The translations under genes were made by a program, and so were the position numbers. From Candidatus Kapaibacterium sp. (GTDB taxonomy: Bacteria > Bacteroidota > Ignavibacteria > Kapaibacteriales > HRBIN21), in contig CALKEU010000004.1 in assembly GCA_938084565.1 (NCBI GenBank), forward strand, positions 121,103 to 185,102: DNA of 64,000 nt, in the 5' to 3' direction. A model generated the notes under the pieces. The model did no database searches, was not told the DNA's origin, and saw nothing but the letters and a program-made list of their open reading frames with translations. Position 1 is the first letter of the stretch; each line of letters begins with the position of its first letter. Of the stretch, positions 36,160 through 44,787 are shown one piece after another.

Positions 36160-37644
36160 ATGTTCGAACGGGAGATTCATACGGAGGTTCACCGGCTCCT
36201 ACAGCAATTGAACCCTTCAACCCCCTTCTTAGCGCTGCGCTCTGCGCTGGAGCTCCTGGAGGCTGAAGTTCCGTACTCTTGCTACTTGCGGGCGGAAGCC
36301 CTATGGCGGCTCCACGAAGAACGTCTGCTGCGGCAGCGGCATCCCTATTTCGACTATACAGCTCCGGCTATCCATGCTCTCCTGCAGCGTCTCGACGAGC
36401 TTCTCCTGCAGCATGCCCGCTTCCCAGTCCAAGAGCTGAGATCCCTTGTGGAAGCCGCCGTCAAAGTCCGTCTCAACTTCCTTTGCCGCCCTCGTATAAC
36501 CCTCAAATGGTTCGTCTTCCGAGGCGAACCGCTCCAACCAGTCGCTGACGTCCTCCTCCGCCTAGAGTACTTCAGCGATTACCCCTATCTCTTGGACGGT
36601 CTCCGCCGGCAGCTCCAATCGATGGCGACGGCCCCCACACACTTGCTATCGGTCTGGGAATTCGAACGGCTCGTGCAGCAGGTAGACAGCGTTGTGCTGG
36701 ACTTTACCCCCTCGCAGTTCCTTCAACTGCTGCAGCCCTTGGAAGCTTTCTTTACGGCCACCAATCCCGAAGCCCGCCCCGGCTACTTGCCCACAGCAGC
36801 CCTTATCGTTTTCTTGGACGACAAAGGAATTCGCTTCCTCGCCCACGAACTCGAGCACGTGCTGCGTCAGCAACGTCTACGGTGGATCTCGCACGAACAC
36901 TTCCTTGCCATTGTCGACCGTCTGCTCGCTGAGCTCACCATCGGGACTGCGGCCGATACCCACACCCTCCCGCTGGAATTCCCTCCCGAATCGGAGCCTA
37001 CCCCACCGGCCGAGGAACAGCCTGCCACGGAACTTAGCTCGGAAACACCGCCCTCTGCTCCCGAGGACACCTCCGAGAAGGAATGTTGCCCATCAAGCCC
37101 TGCTACGCTCTACTCTGCTTCCCCACCTGCTGCATCGCCAGTATCCCCCTCTGCCGAAGCTGATCTCTACAGCGTTCTCTCTTGCCCACCTCCGACAGGT
37201 GAGCTCATTTGGAATCCCAGTGGACTTCTGCCGGAGGTCTTACAGGCAACCTGGCAGCGCAAATTCCCCTCTGAGCCAGAGCTGCTCTCGGCACTGCCTA
37301 CCCCCGCCGGAGAATCCCCGAGTGCGTCTAGCTCTCCCCCAGTGGCTCCAGCAGCCCCGCCGAGTCTGATTCGCCTGTTGCGTACCCCGGCCTGGTACCA
37401 CCGCTATGCCCGGACTTTGTTCCGAAGCGAGGAAGCTCTGATGCACGTTATCGGTCAGCTCGAACAGTGCACACACTGGAAGGAAGCCGCCGCCGTTATC
37501 GATCGCTCCTTTGCCGCCTACGGCATTGATCCGACCTCGCGCACGAGCGAGCAATTTCGTCAAGATATTCTGCAACACTACGCTTCCTCCGGCAGCGCAC
37601 ATGCATTTCATCGACACAGCAATCATCCGAGTGAAAGCCGGTGA
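36160..37644 (+). CDS. protein of unknown function, helical ends with a Pro/Ser/Glu-rich linker
   Basis: I do not recognise this 494-residue protein. Residues 1-275 are mostly alpha-helical and leucine/arginine-rich. About 280-425 is a low-complexity linker rich in proline, serine and glutamate with a CC pair. About 425-475 forms another helical segment (LIRLLRTPAWYHRYARTLFRSEEALMHVIGQLE). There is no signal peptide or TM helix, so it is probably cytosolic. The 3' end overlaps obg by 44 bases on the same strand, implying co-expression with the ribosome-assembly GTPase. The central linker and helical ends suggest a scaffold, but that is inference. Confidence 0.78.
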   Translation: MFEREIHTEVHRLLQQLNPSTPFLALRSALELLEAEVPYSCYLRAEALWRLHEERLLRQRHPYFDYTAPAIHALLQRLDELLLQHARFPVQELRSLVEAAVKVRLNFLCRPRITLKWFVFRGEPLQPVADVLLRLEYFSDYPYLLDGLRRQLQSMATAPTHLLSVWEFERLVQQVDSVVLDFTPSQFLQLLQPLEAFFTATNPEARPGYLPTAALIVFLDDKGIRFLAHELEHVLRQQRLRWISHEHFLAIVDRLLAELTIGTAADTHTLPLEFPPESEPTPPAEEQPATELSSETPPSAPEDTSEKECCPSSPATLYSASPPAASPVSPSAEADLYSVLSCPPPTGELIWNPSGLLPEVLQATWQRKFPSEPELLSALPTPAGESPSASSSPPVAPAAPPSLIRLLRTPAWYHRYARTLFRSEEALMHVIGQLEQCTHWKEAAAVIDRSFAAYGIDPTSRTSEQFRQDILQHYASSGSAHAFHRHSNHPSESR

Positions 37645-38623
37645 CGGTGGCCGCGGTGCTGTCAGCTTCCGCCGCGAAAAGTACGTCCCCAAAGGTGGCC
37701 CCGACGGTGGCAATGGGGGCAAGGGAGGAGACGTTATCCTGGTGGCCGATCCGCACCTACGGACGCTCTTGGACTATCGGTATCAGCCCACGTACACCGC
37801 GCCCAATGGGCGCCACGGCGAGGGGGGAAATCGCACTGGGCAGAGTGGTGAGGATCTGATTTTGCGCGTGCCCTGTGGGACACTCGTGCGCGATGCCTGT
37901 AGTGGAGAGCTCCTGGGCGATCTTATCCATCCAGGGCAGCGCCTCGTAGTTGCTCGCGGCGGCCGAGGTGGGCGCGGTAACGCTGCTTTTGCCTCTCCGA
38001 CAAATCGCGCCCCTCGTATCGCTGAACCAGGGGAACCAGGCCAAGAGCGCACTCTGAAACTGGAGTTGAAGCTCCTCGCCGATGTCGGTCTTGTGGGATT
38101 CCCAAATGTGGGCAAATCAACCCTCCTTTCTGTCATCTCCGCAGCTCGCCCGAAAATTGCCGACTACCCCTTCACGACACTCTCCCCCGTACTGGGCATG
38201 GTGCGGCTGGGGCCGGAACAGCATTTTGTGGTGGCAGATCTGCCCGGCCTCATCGAAGGAGCCCATCTCGGCCGTGGCCTCGGCCACCAATTCCTCCGAC
38301 ATATCGAGCGCACCCGAGTGCTCACCGTCCTTTTGGAATCCACCAGCAACGATCTCCACGGCGAGTATGCAACACTTTTGCAGGAGCTGGAGCGCTACGA
38401 TCCTACTCTCCTGGCTAAGGAGCGGCTGATCTGCCTCAGTAAAGCCGATCTCCTCACACCCGAGCAGCGCCAACAGCTTTCACAGCTCTGCATCGAGGGA
38501 CAAACGCCGCTTCTCATTAGCGCTGTCACCGGTGAGGGGATCCCCGAACTGCTTGCCCGCTTGTGGGAAGCTCTGCAGCGAGCTCAGCATAGCGTTACAG
38601 CATCGCTTTCTGCTGCCTCATGA
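37601..38623 (+). CDS. obg: GTPase Obg/CgtA
   Basis: Essential GTPase of 50S ribosome assembly and stress control. The 340 residues start with the glycine-rich Obg fold (MHFIDTAIIRVKAGDGGRGAVSFRREKY... through about residue 158). The G domain follows with GFPNVGKSTL, the switch region DYPFTTLSPVLG, DLPGL and a SKADLL specificity motif. The C-terminal OCT domain is absent, which is common. The start is the ATG at 37601, inside the end of the preceding gene. Its stop overlaps the next start through ATGA. Confidence 0.95.
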   Translation: MHFIDTAIIRVKAGDGGRGAVSFRREKYVPKGGPDGGNGGKGGDVILVADPHLRTLLDYRYQPTYTAPNGRHGEGGNRTGQSGEDLILRVPCGTLVRDACSGELLGDLIHPGQRLVVARGGRGGRGNAAFASPTNRAPRIAEPGEPGQERTLKLELKLLADVGLVGFPNVGKSTLLSVISAARPKIADYPFTTLSPVLGMVRLGPEQHFVVADLPGLIEGAHLGRGLGHQFLRHIERTRVLTVLLESTSNDLHGEYATLLQELERYDPTLLAKERLICLSKADLLTPEQRQQLSQLCIEGQTPLLISAVTGEGIPELLARLWEALQRAQHSVTASLSAAS

Positions 38624-40176
38624 GGAGCTGGTACCTGTACGTGCTTCCCCTGGGGGTGGCTCTCGGACAGGCACGCATCGAGCTCCTGACAGTCCAGTAC
38701 CATCGTCCTGCTCCTCCACGGTGGAACTTCCTGTGCCACTGCATATCGAGCGAGCCTAGCGCGGACTTCATCGGCACGTTTCTCAGCTTAGCCGAAGGGG
38801 ACACATTGGACGGAGCCACTCTGCGGCGTGATGAGCTCTCCCTCCTGAGTAGCGCAGCCATTGCTTCAGCGCACTACGAACTCGATACGCTGGCAAACGG
38901 CAGAGTCGAACTCCGCTGGGTTATCATCCCACGGTGCCTCCACACCATAGTGCCCACAGTGGCCATTGGAACAGCCGTGAGCCGTTTCGGTATTACCGGC
39001 CAGCTGGGGAACTTCTGGTGGGGCAGCGGAGAACGCTTCTCTATCAGCCTCTGCCACCGCCGAGAATTGGATATCGGATGGGAAGCCAACGCAGAGCTAT
39101 TCTTCCCCGTGGCCGAGCTACTGGAACTCGATGCCGTCGCACGCCTACACCGCCTGCATACCCTCCAGACCGTTCAGCTGTCTTCCTCTGACCTTCCTTG
39201 GGGATGGGGAGTGCGTTGGCACAGGGAAAGCGGTAGCTTCTGGGACTTCCGCCAGGACTCACTGCCGCTTTACCAACGCCGCATGGAGCAGCTTCAGGCA
39301 TGGCTACGGTGGGGAATGCAGCGGCGGGATTGGCTCTTTCTGACCCTCTCCGGAACATGGCAGCGGGCGCAGACTCAGCCCGCCTATCGACACGCAGCCG
39401 AGAACTCTGCGCTGGTGTTCGTCGGGGTTAGCTCGCTTGCACAACGACCGGAACGTATCTCCTCCCCCTTCGTGGTCGGCGATAGTAGCACGATCGTCAC
39501 CGGCGCCTGGGGAGCTGTCACTCTGGGGCTGGGAATCCCCATTACAGCCGATGGGGAACGCTTCAGCTACCTTGCAGGCGAACTCGAGCAGTCTGCCGGC
39601 AGTGGCTGCTTTCTCGTAATGGCCCGCATTGCTGCCGGCAATGCCTTCTCTCGGCGCATTCCCCGCTACACCACCCTAGCCCTGGCACTCTCGGGCTGGC
39701 TGACCATTGCGCCAACTCCTCTTGCACTCGCCTGGGAAGGGCAACACCAGAATGTCTGGAATTGGCCAGCCTATCGCGTCGAACGACTCGATTGGTTCTC
39801 CGGTTTCCCAGCCCCTCTTGCAGGTAGAGGGGCTGACAATCGGACGATATGCCGCATAGAACTGCGCTGGCGGGGCAGGCAACTCTGCCCTGAGCTAGGC
39901 TGGACAGCATCCCTTGTTTACTACCTCGGTGCGCTCTGGAACCAGGGCACTCTGCTGGCCCGAACACGCTTCCACTCAGCCCTCGGCACCGGGCTATGGC
40001 TACATCTGGAAGGGCGCCATTCCCTACCGTGGCACATCCGCGCAGAGGTCCTCTATAACTGGACTCTCCGACGCTTGCTGCCAATGCTCCAACTCGAGCT
40101 GACCACACCTCTGCCCCTCCTCCACCACTATCGCTTGCCCCAACTTCTTGGAACACCCCTGTCTCCGCCCCCGTAG
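38620..40176 (+). CDS. probable outer membrane protein with a POTRA-like domain and beta barrel
   Basis: A 518-residue exported protein with a short signal (residues 1-17). A POTRA-like segment (about 50-105: FLSLAEGDTLDGATLRRDELSLLSS...VELRWVI) is followed by about 400 residues of alternating aromatic/polar strands typical of a barrel, beginning VAIGTAVSRFGITGQLGNFWWGSGERFSISL. I see no VRGF/Y lid-loop motif, so placement in the Omp85 group is tentative. It is coupled to obg through ATGA, which is odd for an envelope gene. Its stop abuts the convergent unknown gene with no gap. Confidence 0.7.
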   Translation: MRSWYLYVLPLGVALGQARIELLTVQYHRPAPPRWNFLCHCISSEPSADFIGTFLSLAEGDTLDGATLRRDELSLLSSAAIASAHYELDTLANGRVELRWVIIPRCLHTIVPTVAIGTAVSRFGITGQLGNFWWGSGERFSISLCHRRELDIGWEANAELFFPVAELLELDAVARLHRLHTLQTVQLSSSDLPWGWGVRWHRESGSFWDFRQDSLPLYQRRMEQLQAWLRWGMQRRDWLFLTLSGTWQRAQTQPAYRHAAENSALVFVGVSSLAQRPERISSPFVVGDSSTIVTGAWGAVTLGLGIPITADGERFSYLAGELEQSAGSGCFLVMARIAAGNAFSRRIPRYTTLALALSGWLTIAPTPLALAWEGQHQNVWNWPAYRVERLDWFSGFPAPLAGRGADNRTICRIELRWRGRQLCPELGWTASLVYYLGALWNQGTLLARTRFHSALGTGLWLHLEGRHSLPWHIRAEVLYNWTLRRLLPMLQLELTTPLPLLHHYRLPQLLGTPLSPPP

Positions 40177-40776
40177 TTACTCCAGCTGCACGTACTCAGC
40201 CAGCTCCTCTGCCGATCGGTAGTGGAGGAGCACCTTAGCCTCGACGAGTTCGGCCACAGCCTCTTTGACTGCTGAAAGCTCTACCCGGCAGTGATAGGCG
40301 AAGTGCCAGATGTCAATGGCTCCGACACTGACCTCCAGCAGAAACTGTTGCGCCAGCGTCAAGGGTTTCCCTTCCCGGCGCGCCTGAAGGGCAGCCTCCA
40401 GGAATGCAACCCCCTCAACCGGGGTGATATGAACCGGGGCAAAGTAGTAGTTGACGGCACCCACCAAGTCGCAAATAGGGAACCCGCGGCGCCGTTCACG
40501 CAGCAGAAAAGGCAGCAGCGAAATGCCCACTACGTAGGGTTGTGCGTCTCCATCTCCCCACAGATCCTGCCAGACTGGTGGATCGGCCTCGCGGAGCCAT
40601 TCGAAGAAAGCAACCTCCCATTCTGGGAGCCGCATGAGCGTATCGCGGCCGAGTTCCCGAGCTATCTGCTGCGCCTGTTCCTGCGTCAGATGCTCCAGCA
40701 CCTCCCGGGGGAATTCCACCCAGCCGCGCTGCTGCGCTTCCTGCCGACACCAGGCAATGAGTGCAGCTGTTTCCAT
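40177..40776 (-). CDS. conserved-looking protein of unknown function
   Basis: Unrecognised 199-residue soluble protein, mainly helical and acidic, without signal peptide or TM helix. It carries QPYVVGISLLPFLLRERRRGFPICDLVGAVNYYF in the middle. I chose the ATG at 40776, which has GAGG six bases upstream; the frame opens 12 bases earlier at a GTG. It lies 37 bases after the YfhO-like gene and probably shares its transcript. Its stop directly abuts that of the barrel gene on the other strand. No function is proposed. Confidence 0.72.
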   Translation of the reverse strand: METAALIAWCRQEAQQRGWVEFPREVLEHLTQEQAQQIARELGRDTLMRLPEWEVAFFEWLREADPPVWQDLWGDGDAQPYVVGISLLPFLLRERRRGFPICDLVGAVNYYFAPVHITPVEGVAFLEAALQARREGKPLTLAQQFLLEVSVGAIDIWHFAYHCRVELSAVKEAVAELVEAKVLLHYRSAEELAEYVQLE

Positions 40777-40813
40777 GCGCAGCCTCACACTCCTGAGCCC
40801 ACATCCTCCCCAT

Positions 40814-43318
40814 TCAGCCTACTCGGCGCCATTGCCGCCAGAGACCAAACAGGAGCAGCCCAAGCACGATAACGTTGAGTCCAAGGCTGATAGCCCGCCC
40901 CCGCTCGAAGTTGGCAGAATGATAGTAAAGCTCGACCGTGTGCGTCCCCGGCGGCACGACGATACCGCGAAAAGCATAGTTGACCTTCACTATCGGCACT
41001 GGTGTACCGTCCACCGTTGCGTGCCATGCCGGCGGATAGGCAATCTCGCTCAGGAAGAGGAAATTGCGGCCTGTAGCCGTGACCTGCAGCTTGATGTACT
41101 CGTTCTTGTGGATGAGTACCTGTGCCGAGGCCTCCTCCGTCGGCGGTTCAATGGGCTCAGGCAAGGGCTCCTCCAGAAAGGCTACACGCCGCGGATCAAA
41201 ATCCCCCTGCCGAAGACGCTGGAGAATCTCCAGCGGCGGCAAGACAGCCACACTGTCGACCAAGAAAGCCCGCGGCAGGAAAGCCGGGTTCTCGTAGATA
41301 TAGGCTCCCGTCTGCTGCGACCGAAAGACCAAGCGGAGCGGCTCTATCTGCAACGGTTGCGGACTCACGACGAAGCGCACGTTGAGCAGATTCCACAGGA
41401 AGGGGTTCAGAATGACCGTCCCACCCCCATTGCCGGCTACATCGAGCAGATCCTGATAGAGGCGCAGCTTTGCTGCATGGTAGCCGTGCACATTCTCCAA
41501 GAACCAGTAAGCGCTCGCATTGGGAACATGGCTGGCAAAATCGGCAATGCGAAACAGCCCACGCTGCTGCTGGAGGAATTCTACGACGTCCGTACGGCGG
41601 AAGATCCCTTCGTCGAGCTTCCTGTGCTCCACCTCGAAAGGGCGAAGCGCAACTCGCCACAGATCCCACACGAGCAACCCCACAAGGAGCACGCCTGCCG
41701 TATCCAACGACAGGCGCCCTCGTACATACCACCACATCACCGCCACCGTAACCAGGCCGAATGCGGCCGTAACGAACCAGTCACTGATCATCTCCTGCCA
41801 GATGAAGGCATGGATGGCCGGCGGATACTGTTTTCCGGTGGCACTCTGTGCTACAGCCTCGATGTAGGCCCTTTCGAAGAAGGCCCACACCCCCACTCCA
41901 ATGAGCAGCCAGAACAGCAGCCCCCCAAAGGCCCAGCGGAAGAATACACGAGTTGCAGCTTCCGGTTGCTGACGCCACCGCAGCACTGTTGCCAAACCAG
42001 CTGCTGCAAGGAGTGGCACGGCAAACTGCACGAGTACCAGCGCCATGCTCGGGGCCCGAAACTTGTTGAAGAGGGGCACGTGGTAGAAGAACACGTCGTA
42101 GAGCACGGGGAAGTTCTTCCCGAAGGAGAGCATCAAGCCGACACATGCGCTCAGCGTTAGCGCAAGCCCGAGCGGATCCCGCCGCAGGCTCCATATACCC
42201 AGAAAGGCCAGCACCAGCACAGCAATCCCCATGTAGTTGGCTGCATCCGTAAACGGCATCTGCCCCCAGTAGGTATGCAACATCACAGGGCGCTGATTAC
42301 TGAGCGGCCCCCGATATTCGAGCTTCCCAAAGCCGAAGAAGTTCGGCACCAGGAAGGTGATCATCTCCTGCGGGCTAAAGGACCAGTTGGTCGCATACTC
42401 GTAGTCCAATCCGCCTTGAGCTGCTTTCGCGCGCTGCGCCGAATCCAGGTGAATGGGCAAGCTCCCTCGTGTGGAGTACGGTGTATACTCGAGCGTGCTC
42501 CAGTACCGATCGGCCGACAGCCCAAAGGCCACCACTCCGGCCCCCAGCAGCGACGCTCCAGAGCGCAGCACCCCGGCCACCGCTTCTCGGCGTACCGCCC
42601 GCATGAGCAGCTCAGTTGCCAGATAGAAAGCGTAGAGTAGCCCCGCATAGAAGATCATCTGCAAGTGCGAGGAGAGCAACAGCACATGGACAACTACCAC
42701 GAGCAACGCTATCCACAACAGCGAGAAGCGCTCCCGGAGGCGCTCCAGGAGAAGCAGGCCGTAAGGCACCGTCATGAGGGCCCACGGCTTGGTGTTGTGC
42801 CCAATCATGATCCAGACGATCACAAACGTCGAGAACACCGCCGCTAGGGCCCCCCAGAAGGCAACCAATCGGAGATAGCCTCGGGAACGCAGCAGCCAGT
42901 ATACTCCTATTGCGTAGCCGACGTAGAAGCAGGACACCCGCGCAGCATCGCTGCGCAACACATCTCCGACCATCTGCGTGAGCCCGACGGTCAGCTGAGC
43001 CAGGAAATCCCACCAGCGGTTACCCGTCACTAGCAGCGAGGCAAACGAGGGCATGCCGCTGAAGATGTACGGGATCCACTGAGGGAAGGTCCCTTCGCGA
43101 CGGGCTGCTTGCAAGTAGGGCTGAAAACTCCAGGAAGCCAGATTATCGGCCGCTGCAAAGATTCCTCCGCCGAAAATAACCGGGGCCAGGAAGATCCAAA
43201 CGGCCGCCCACAATGCAAGGCAGAGCACCAGATCGTGATACCGTTCCGGGATCAGTCGGCTCAGCCATTGCTTGCCCTCTCCGGGCACACGTTGCCGGAA
43301 GCGCCGTGTCGTTGCCAC
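40814..43318 (-). CDS. YfhO-family multispanning membrane protein
   Basis: A large inner-membrane protein of 834 residues with about 12 predicted TM helices over residues 20-560. A C-terminal extracytoplasmic part follows, containing NVRFVVSPQPLQI and, near the end, FLFLSEIAYPPAWHATVDGTPV and VPPGTHTVELYY, both typical of YfhO proteins. It closes with a final TM and a basic tail. The family includes glycosyltransferase-like proteins acting on lipid-linked substrates such as teichoic acid; the substrate here is unknown. The GTG at 43318 is chosen as start because GGAGGAG lies just upstream; the longer frame to 43411 overlaps the esterase gene. Confidence 0.84.
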   Translation of the reverse strand: MATTRRFRQRVPGEGKQWLSRLIPERYHDLVLCLALWAAVWIFLAPVIFGGGIFAAADNLASWSFQPYLQAARREGTFPQWIPYIFSGMPSFASLLVTGNRWWDFLAQLTVGLTQMVGDVLRSDAARVSCFYVGYAIGVYWLLRSRGYLRLVAFWGALAAVFSTFVIVWIMIGHNTKPWALMTVPYGLLLLERLRERFSLLWIALLVVVVHVLLLSSHLQMIFYAGLLYAFYLATELLMRAVRREAVAGVLRSGASLLGAGVVAFGLSADRYWSTLEYTPYSTRGSLPIHLDSAQRAKAAQGGLDYEYATNWSFSPQEMITFLVPNFFGFGKLEYRGPLSNQRPVMLHTYWGQMPFTDAANYMGIAVLVLAFLGIWSLRRDPLGLALTLSACVGLMLSFGKNFPVLYDVFFYHVPLFNKFRAPSMALVLVQFAVPLLAAAGLATVLRWRQQPEAATRVFFRWAFGGLLFWLLIGVGVWAFFERAYIEAVAQSATGKQYPPAIHAFIWQEMISDWFVTAAFGLVTVAVMWWYVRGRLSLDTAGVLLVGLLVWDLWRVALRPFEVEHRKLDEGIFRRTDVVEFLQQQRGLFRIADFASHVPNASAYWFLENVHGYHAAKLRLYQDLLDVAGNGGGTVILNPFLWNLLNVRFVVSPQPLQIEPLRLVFRSQQTGAYIYENPAFLPRAFLVDSVAVLPPLEILQRLRQGDFDPRRVAFLEEPLPEPIEPPTEEASAQVLIHKNEYIKLQVTATGRNFLFLSEIAYPPAWHATVDGTPVPIVKVNYAFRGIVVPPGTHTVELYYHSANFERGRAISLGLNVIVLGLLLFGLWRQWRRVG

Positions 43319-43359
43319 CCCTCTCCTCCGGTTGCAGTGTTCAACATACCAGCACGAAA

Positions 43360-44154
43360 TTAGGCGCTTTGCCGTAGCCACTGCTGCCACAGGTCCCCAC
43401 GGGCTATGCACTCAACGTAGTGTGGCATCATCGCTCGCCAAGTAGGCCAATCGTGTGCGTACTCGGGTCCCCAGAGGTCCATCACGTGAGGAATACCCTT
43501 GGCGGCCAGAATTGTTGCCATCTCTACGGTAGCTTCCGGGCGCTCGTACGCTCCCTGGCCGCAGGCAAGATAGATCTGCTGCCGCTGTCGTAGGAGTGGG
43601 AGCCAGTAGGCATCGTCGAGATTGGCAACATAGTGGACCGGCGAGTTGAAGTAGCAGTCCTCATCGAAGTAGCCGCCACTGTAAGCCTGCAGATTATAAA
43701 CGCCGCTCAGTGCAATAGTACCGGCAAAGCGATCGGGGCGTTGGAAGAAGAGGTTGGCTGCATGGAAGGCTCCCAATGAAGCCCCACCGGTAATAATCGG
43801 AACACGCCCTCGGCAGTCGGCTTCAATGAAGGGGACGACTTCGTCTACAACGTAGCGGTTGTACGCCTTATGCCGTCGGATACGCTCGCTCCCAGGCACA
43901 GCTGGATTGAGCCAGCTGTCGGCATTGATGCTGTCGATTGTGTACACTTTGCACACCCCCTGCTCAATCCATGGCCGGAGGACCTCAATGAGGCCAAAGC
44001 GCTCGTACTCGAGGAAGTCCGCCATGGCCGTCGGAAAGAGGAGCAGTGGGAATCCGAAATGGCCGTAGATGGCAATTGGCATTGGCCGCTGGAGCTGGGA
44101 ACTCCACCATTTCTCCTGCCGGACTACCATCGGTAGCTGCGGGGCACGATACAC
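43360..44154 (-). CDS. esterase family protein (alpha/beta hydrolase)
   Basis: A 264-residue hydrolase of the putative esterase (esterase D/antigen 85-like) class. The nucleophile elbow is GGASLGAF with S126. The preceding NRYVVDEVVPFIEADCRGRVPIITGG and the later SGVYNLQAYSGGYFDEDCYFNSPVHYV are typical of this group. A histidine in EYAHDWPTWR probably completes the triad. There is no signal peptide. It is 41 bases upstream of the YfhO-like gene and probably the first gene of that operon. The start at 44154 is uncertain; the ATG at 44130 is possible. Confidence 0.85.
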   Translation of the reverse strand: MYRAPQLPMVVRQEKWWSSQLQRPMPIAIYGHFGFPLLLFPTAMADFLEYERFGLIEVLRPWIEQGVCKVYTIDSINADSWLNPAVPGSERIRRHKAYNRYVVDEVVPFIEADCRGRVPIITGGASLGAFHAANLFFQRPDRFAGTIALSGVYNLQAYSGGYFDEDCYFNSPVHYVANLDDAYWLPLLRQRQQIYLACGQGAYERPEATVEMATILAAKGIPHVMDLWGPEYAHDWPTWRAMMPHYVECIARGDLWQQWLRQSA

Positions 44155-44253
44155 GGAAACAAACTACCAAATCCGCAACACCTGCGGCACCGTAATATCC
44201 ACCACCGCTTGCCGTCTCTCCCCCGCAGGAGTCTGTCCTGACAGGAGAGCGCA

Positions 44254-44787
44254 ATGGAACCCTGGCTTCGCCCCGATGATACAACCGGGCCCGACGATGG
44301 AGCCGCTCAGCATCACCGCGACCTGCTCACAAGCCTTGCACAGGCCCACTACTGGCTGCGCCAGCATGTAGAGGCAACGCCCGACGAAGCTCTCTACTGG
44401 GAACCTGCTCCTGGTATCCCTTCCATCGGAGCCCGTCTCCACCACGTCCTCCGGGCGAGCGAACGCTTGGCAACGTACGCTTTCGTGGAGGCCCCCGACT
44501 ACGAGCAACTTGCCGCTGATGCTTCCCAAGACTGGACCCCACCGCGGTGCTCGAAGAGCGAACTTCTAGCGGCGGTGGATGGAACGTTCGAGCGCATCCG
44601 ACAGCATCTCCAAGGGTTGCCCCCGGAAGCTCTGCCGCATCTGCGCGCAGTCGGGCGACGGCGCATACCGGTGCGCTGCTCGACGATCCTCCACCACATT
44701 GCCGAACATGCAGCCTACCACGCCGGACAGCTCATCCTGCTCCTGCGCCTCTGGCAAGCTCACCAGGCTTCCTCTGCCGATGGCTAA
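44254..44787 (+). CDS. DinB-like superfamily protein
   Basis: A 177-residue four-helix-bundle protein of the DinB/YfiT/BstA superfamily. The three metal-binding histidines are suggested by [11 protein letters not shown] in the first half and [19 protein letters not shown] near the end (HxxxH). Superfamily members include metal-dependent thiol transferases that use bacillithiol or mycothiol; bshA is present at 18477, so such a role is possible but unproven. AGGAG precedes the ATG. It overlaps the next gene by 8 bases. Confidence 0.84.
   Translation: MEPWLRPDDTTGPDDGAAQHHRDLLTSLAQAHYWLRQHVEATPDEALYWEPAPGIPSIGARLHHVLRASERLATYAFVEAPDYEQLAADASQDWTPPRCSKSELLAAVDGTFERIRQHLQGLPPEALPHLRAVGRRRIPVRCSTILHHIAEHAAYHAGQLILLLRLWQAHQASSADG

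Noticed and set aside
40634..42160. A 508-codon plus-strand open frame
   Set aside because: Antisense to the YfhO-like gene, with no recognisable domain or ribosome-binding site.
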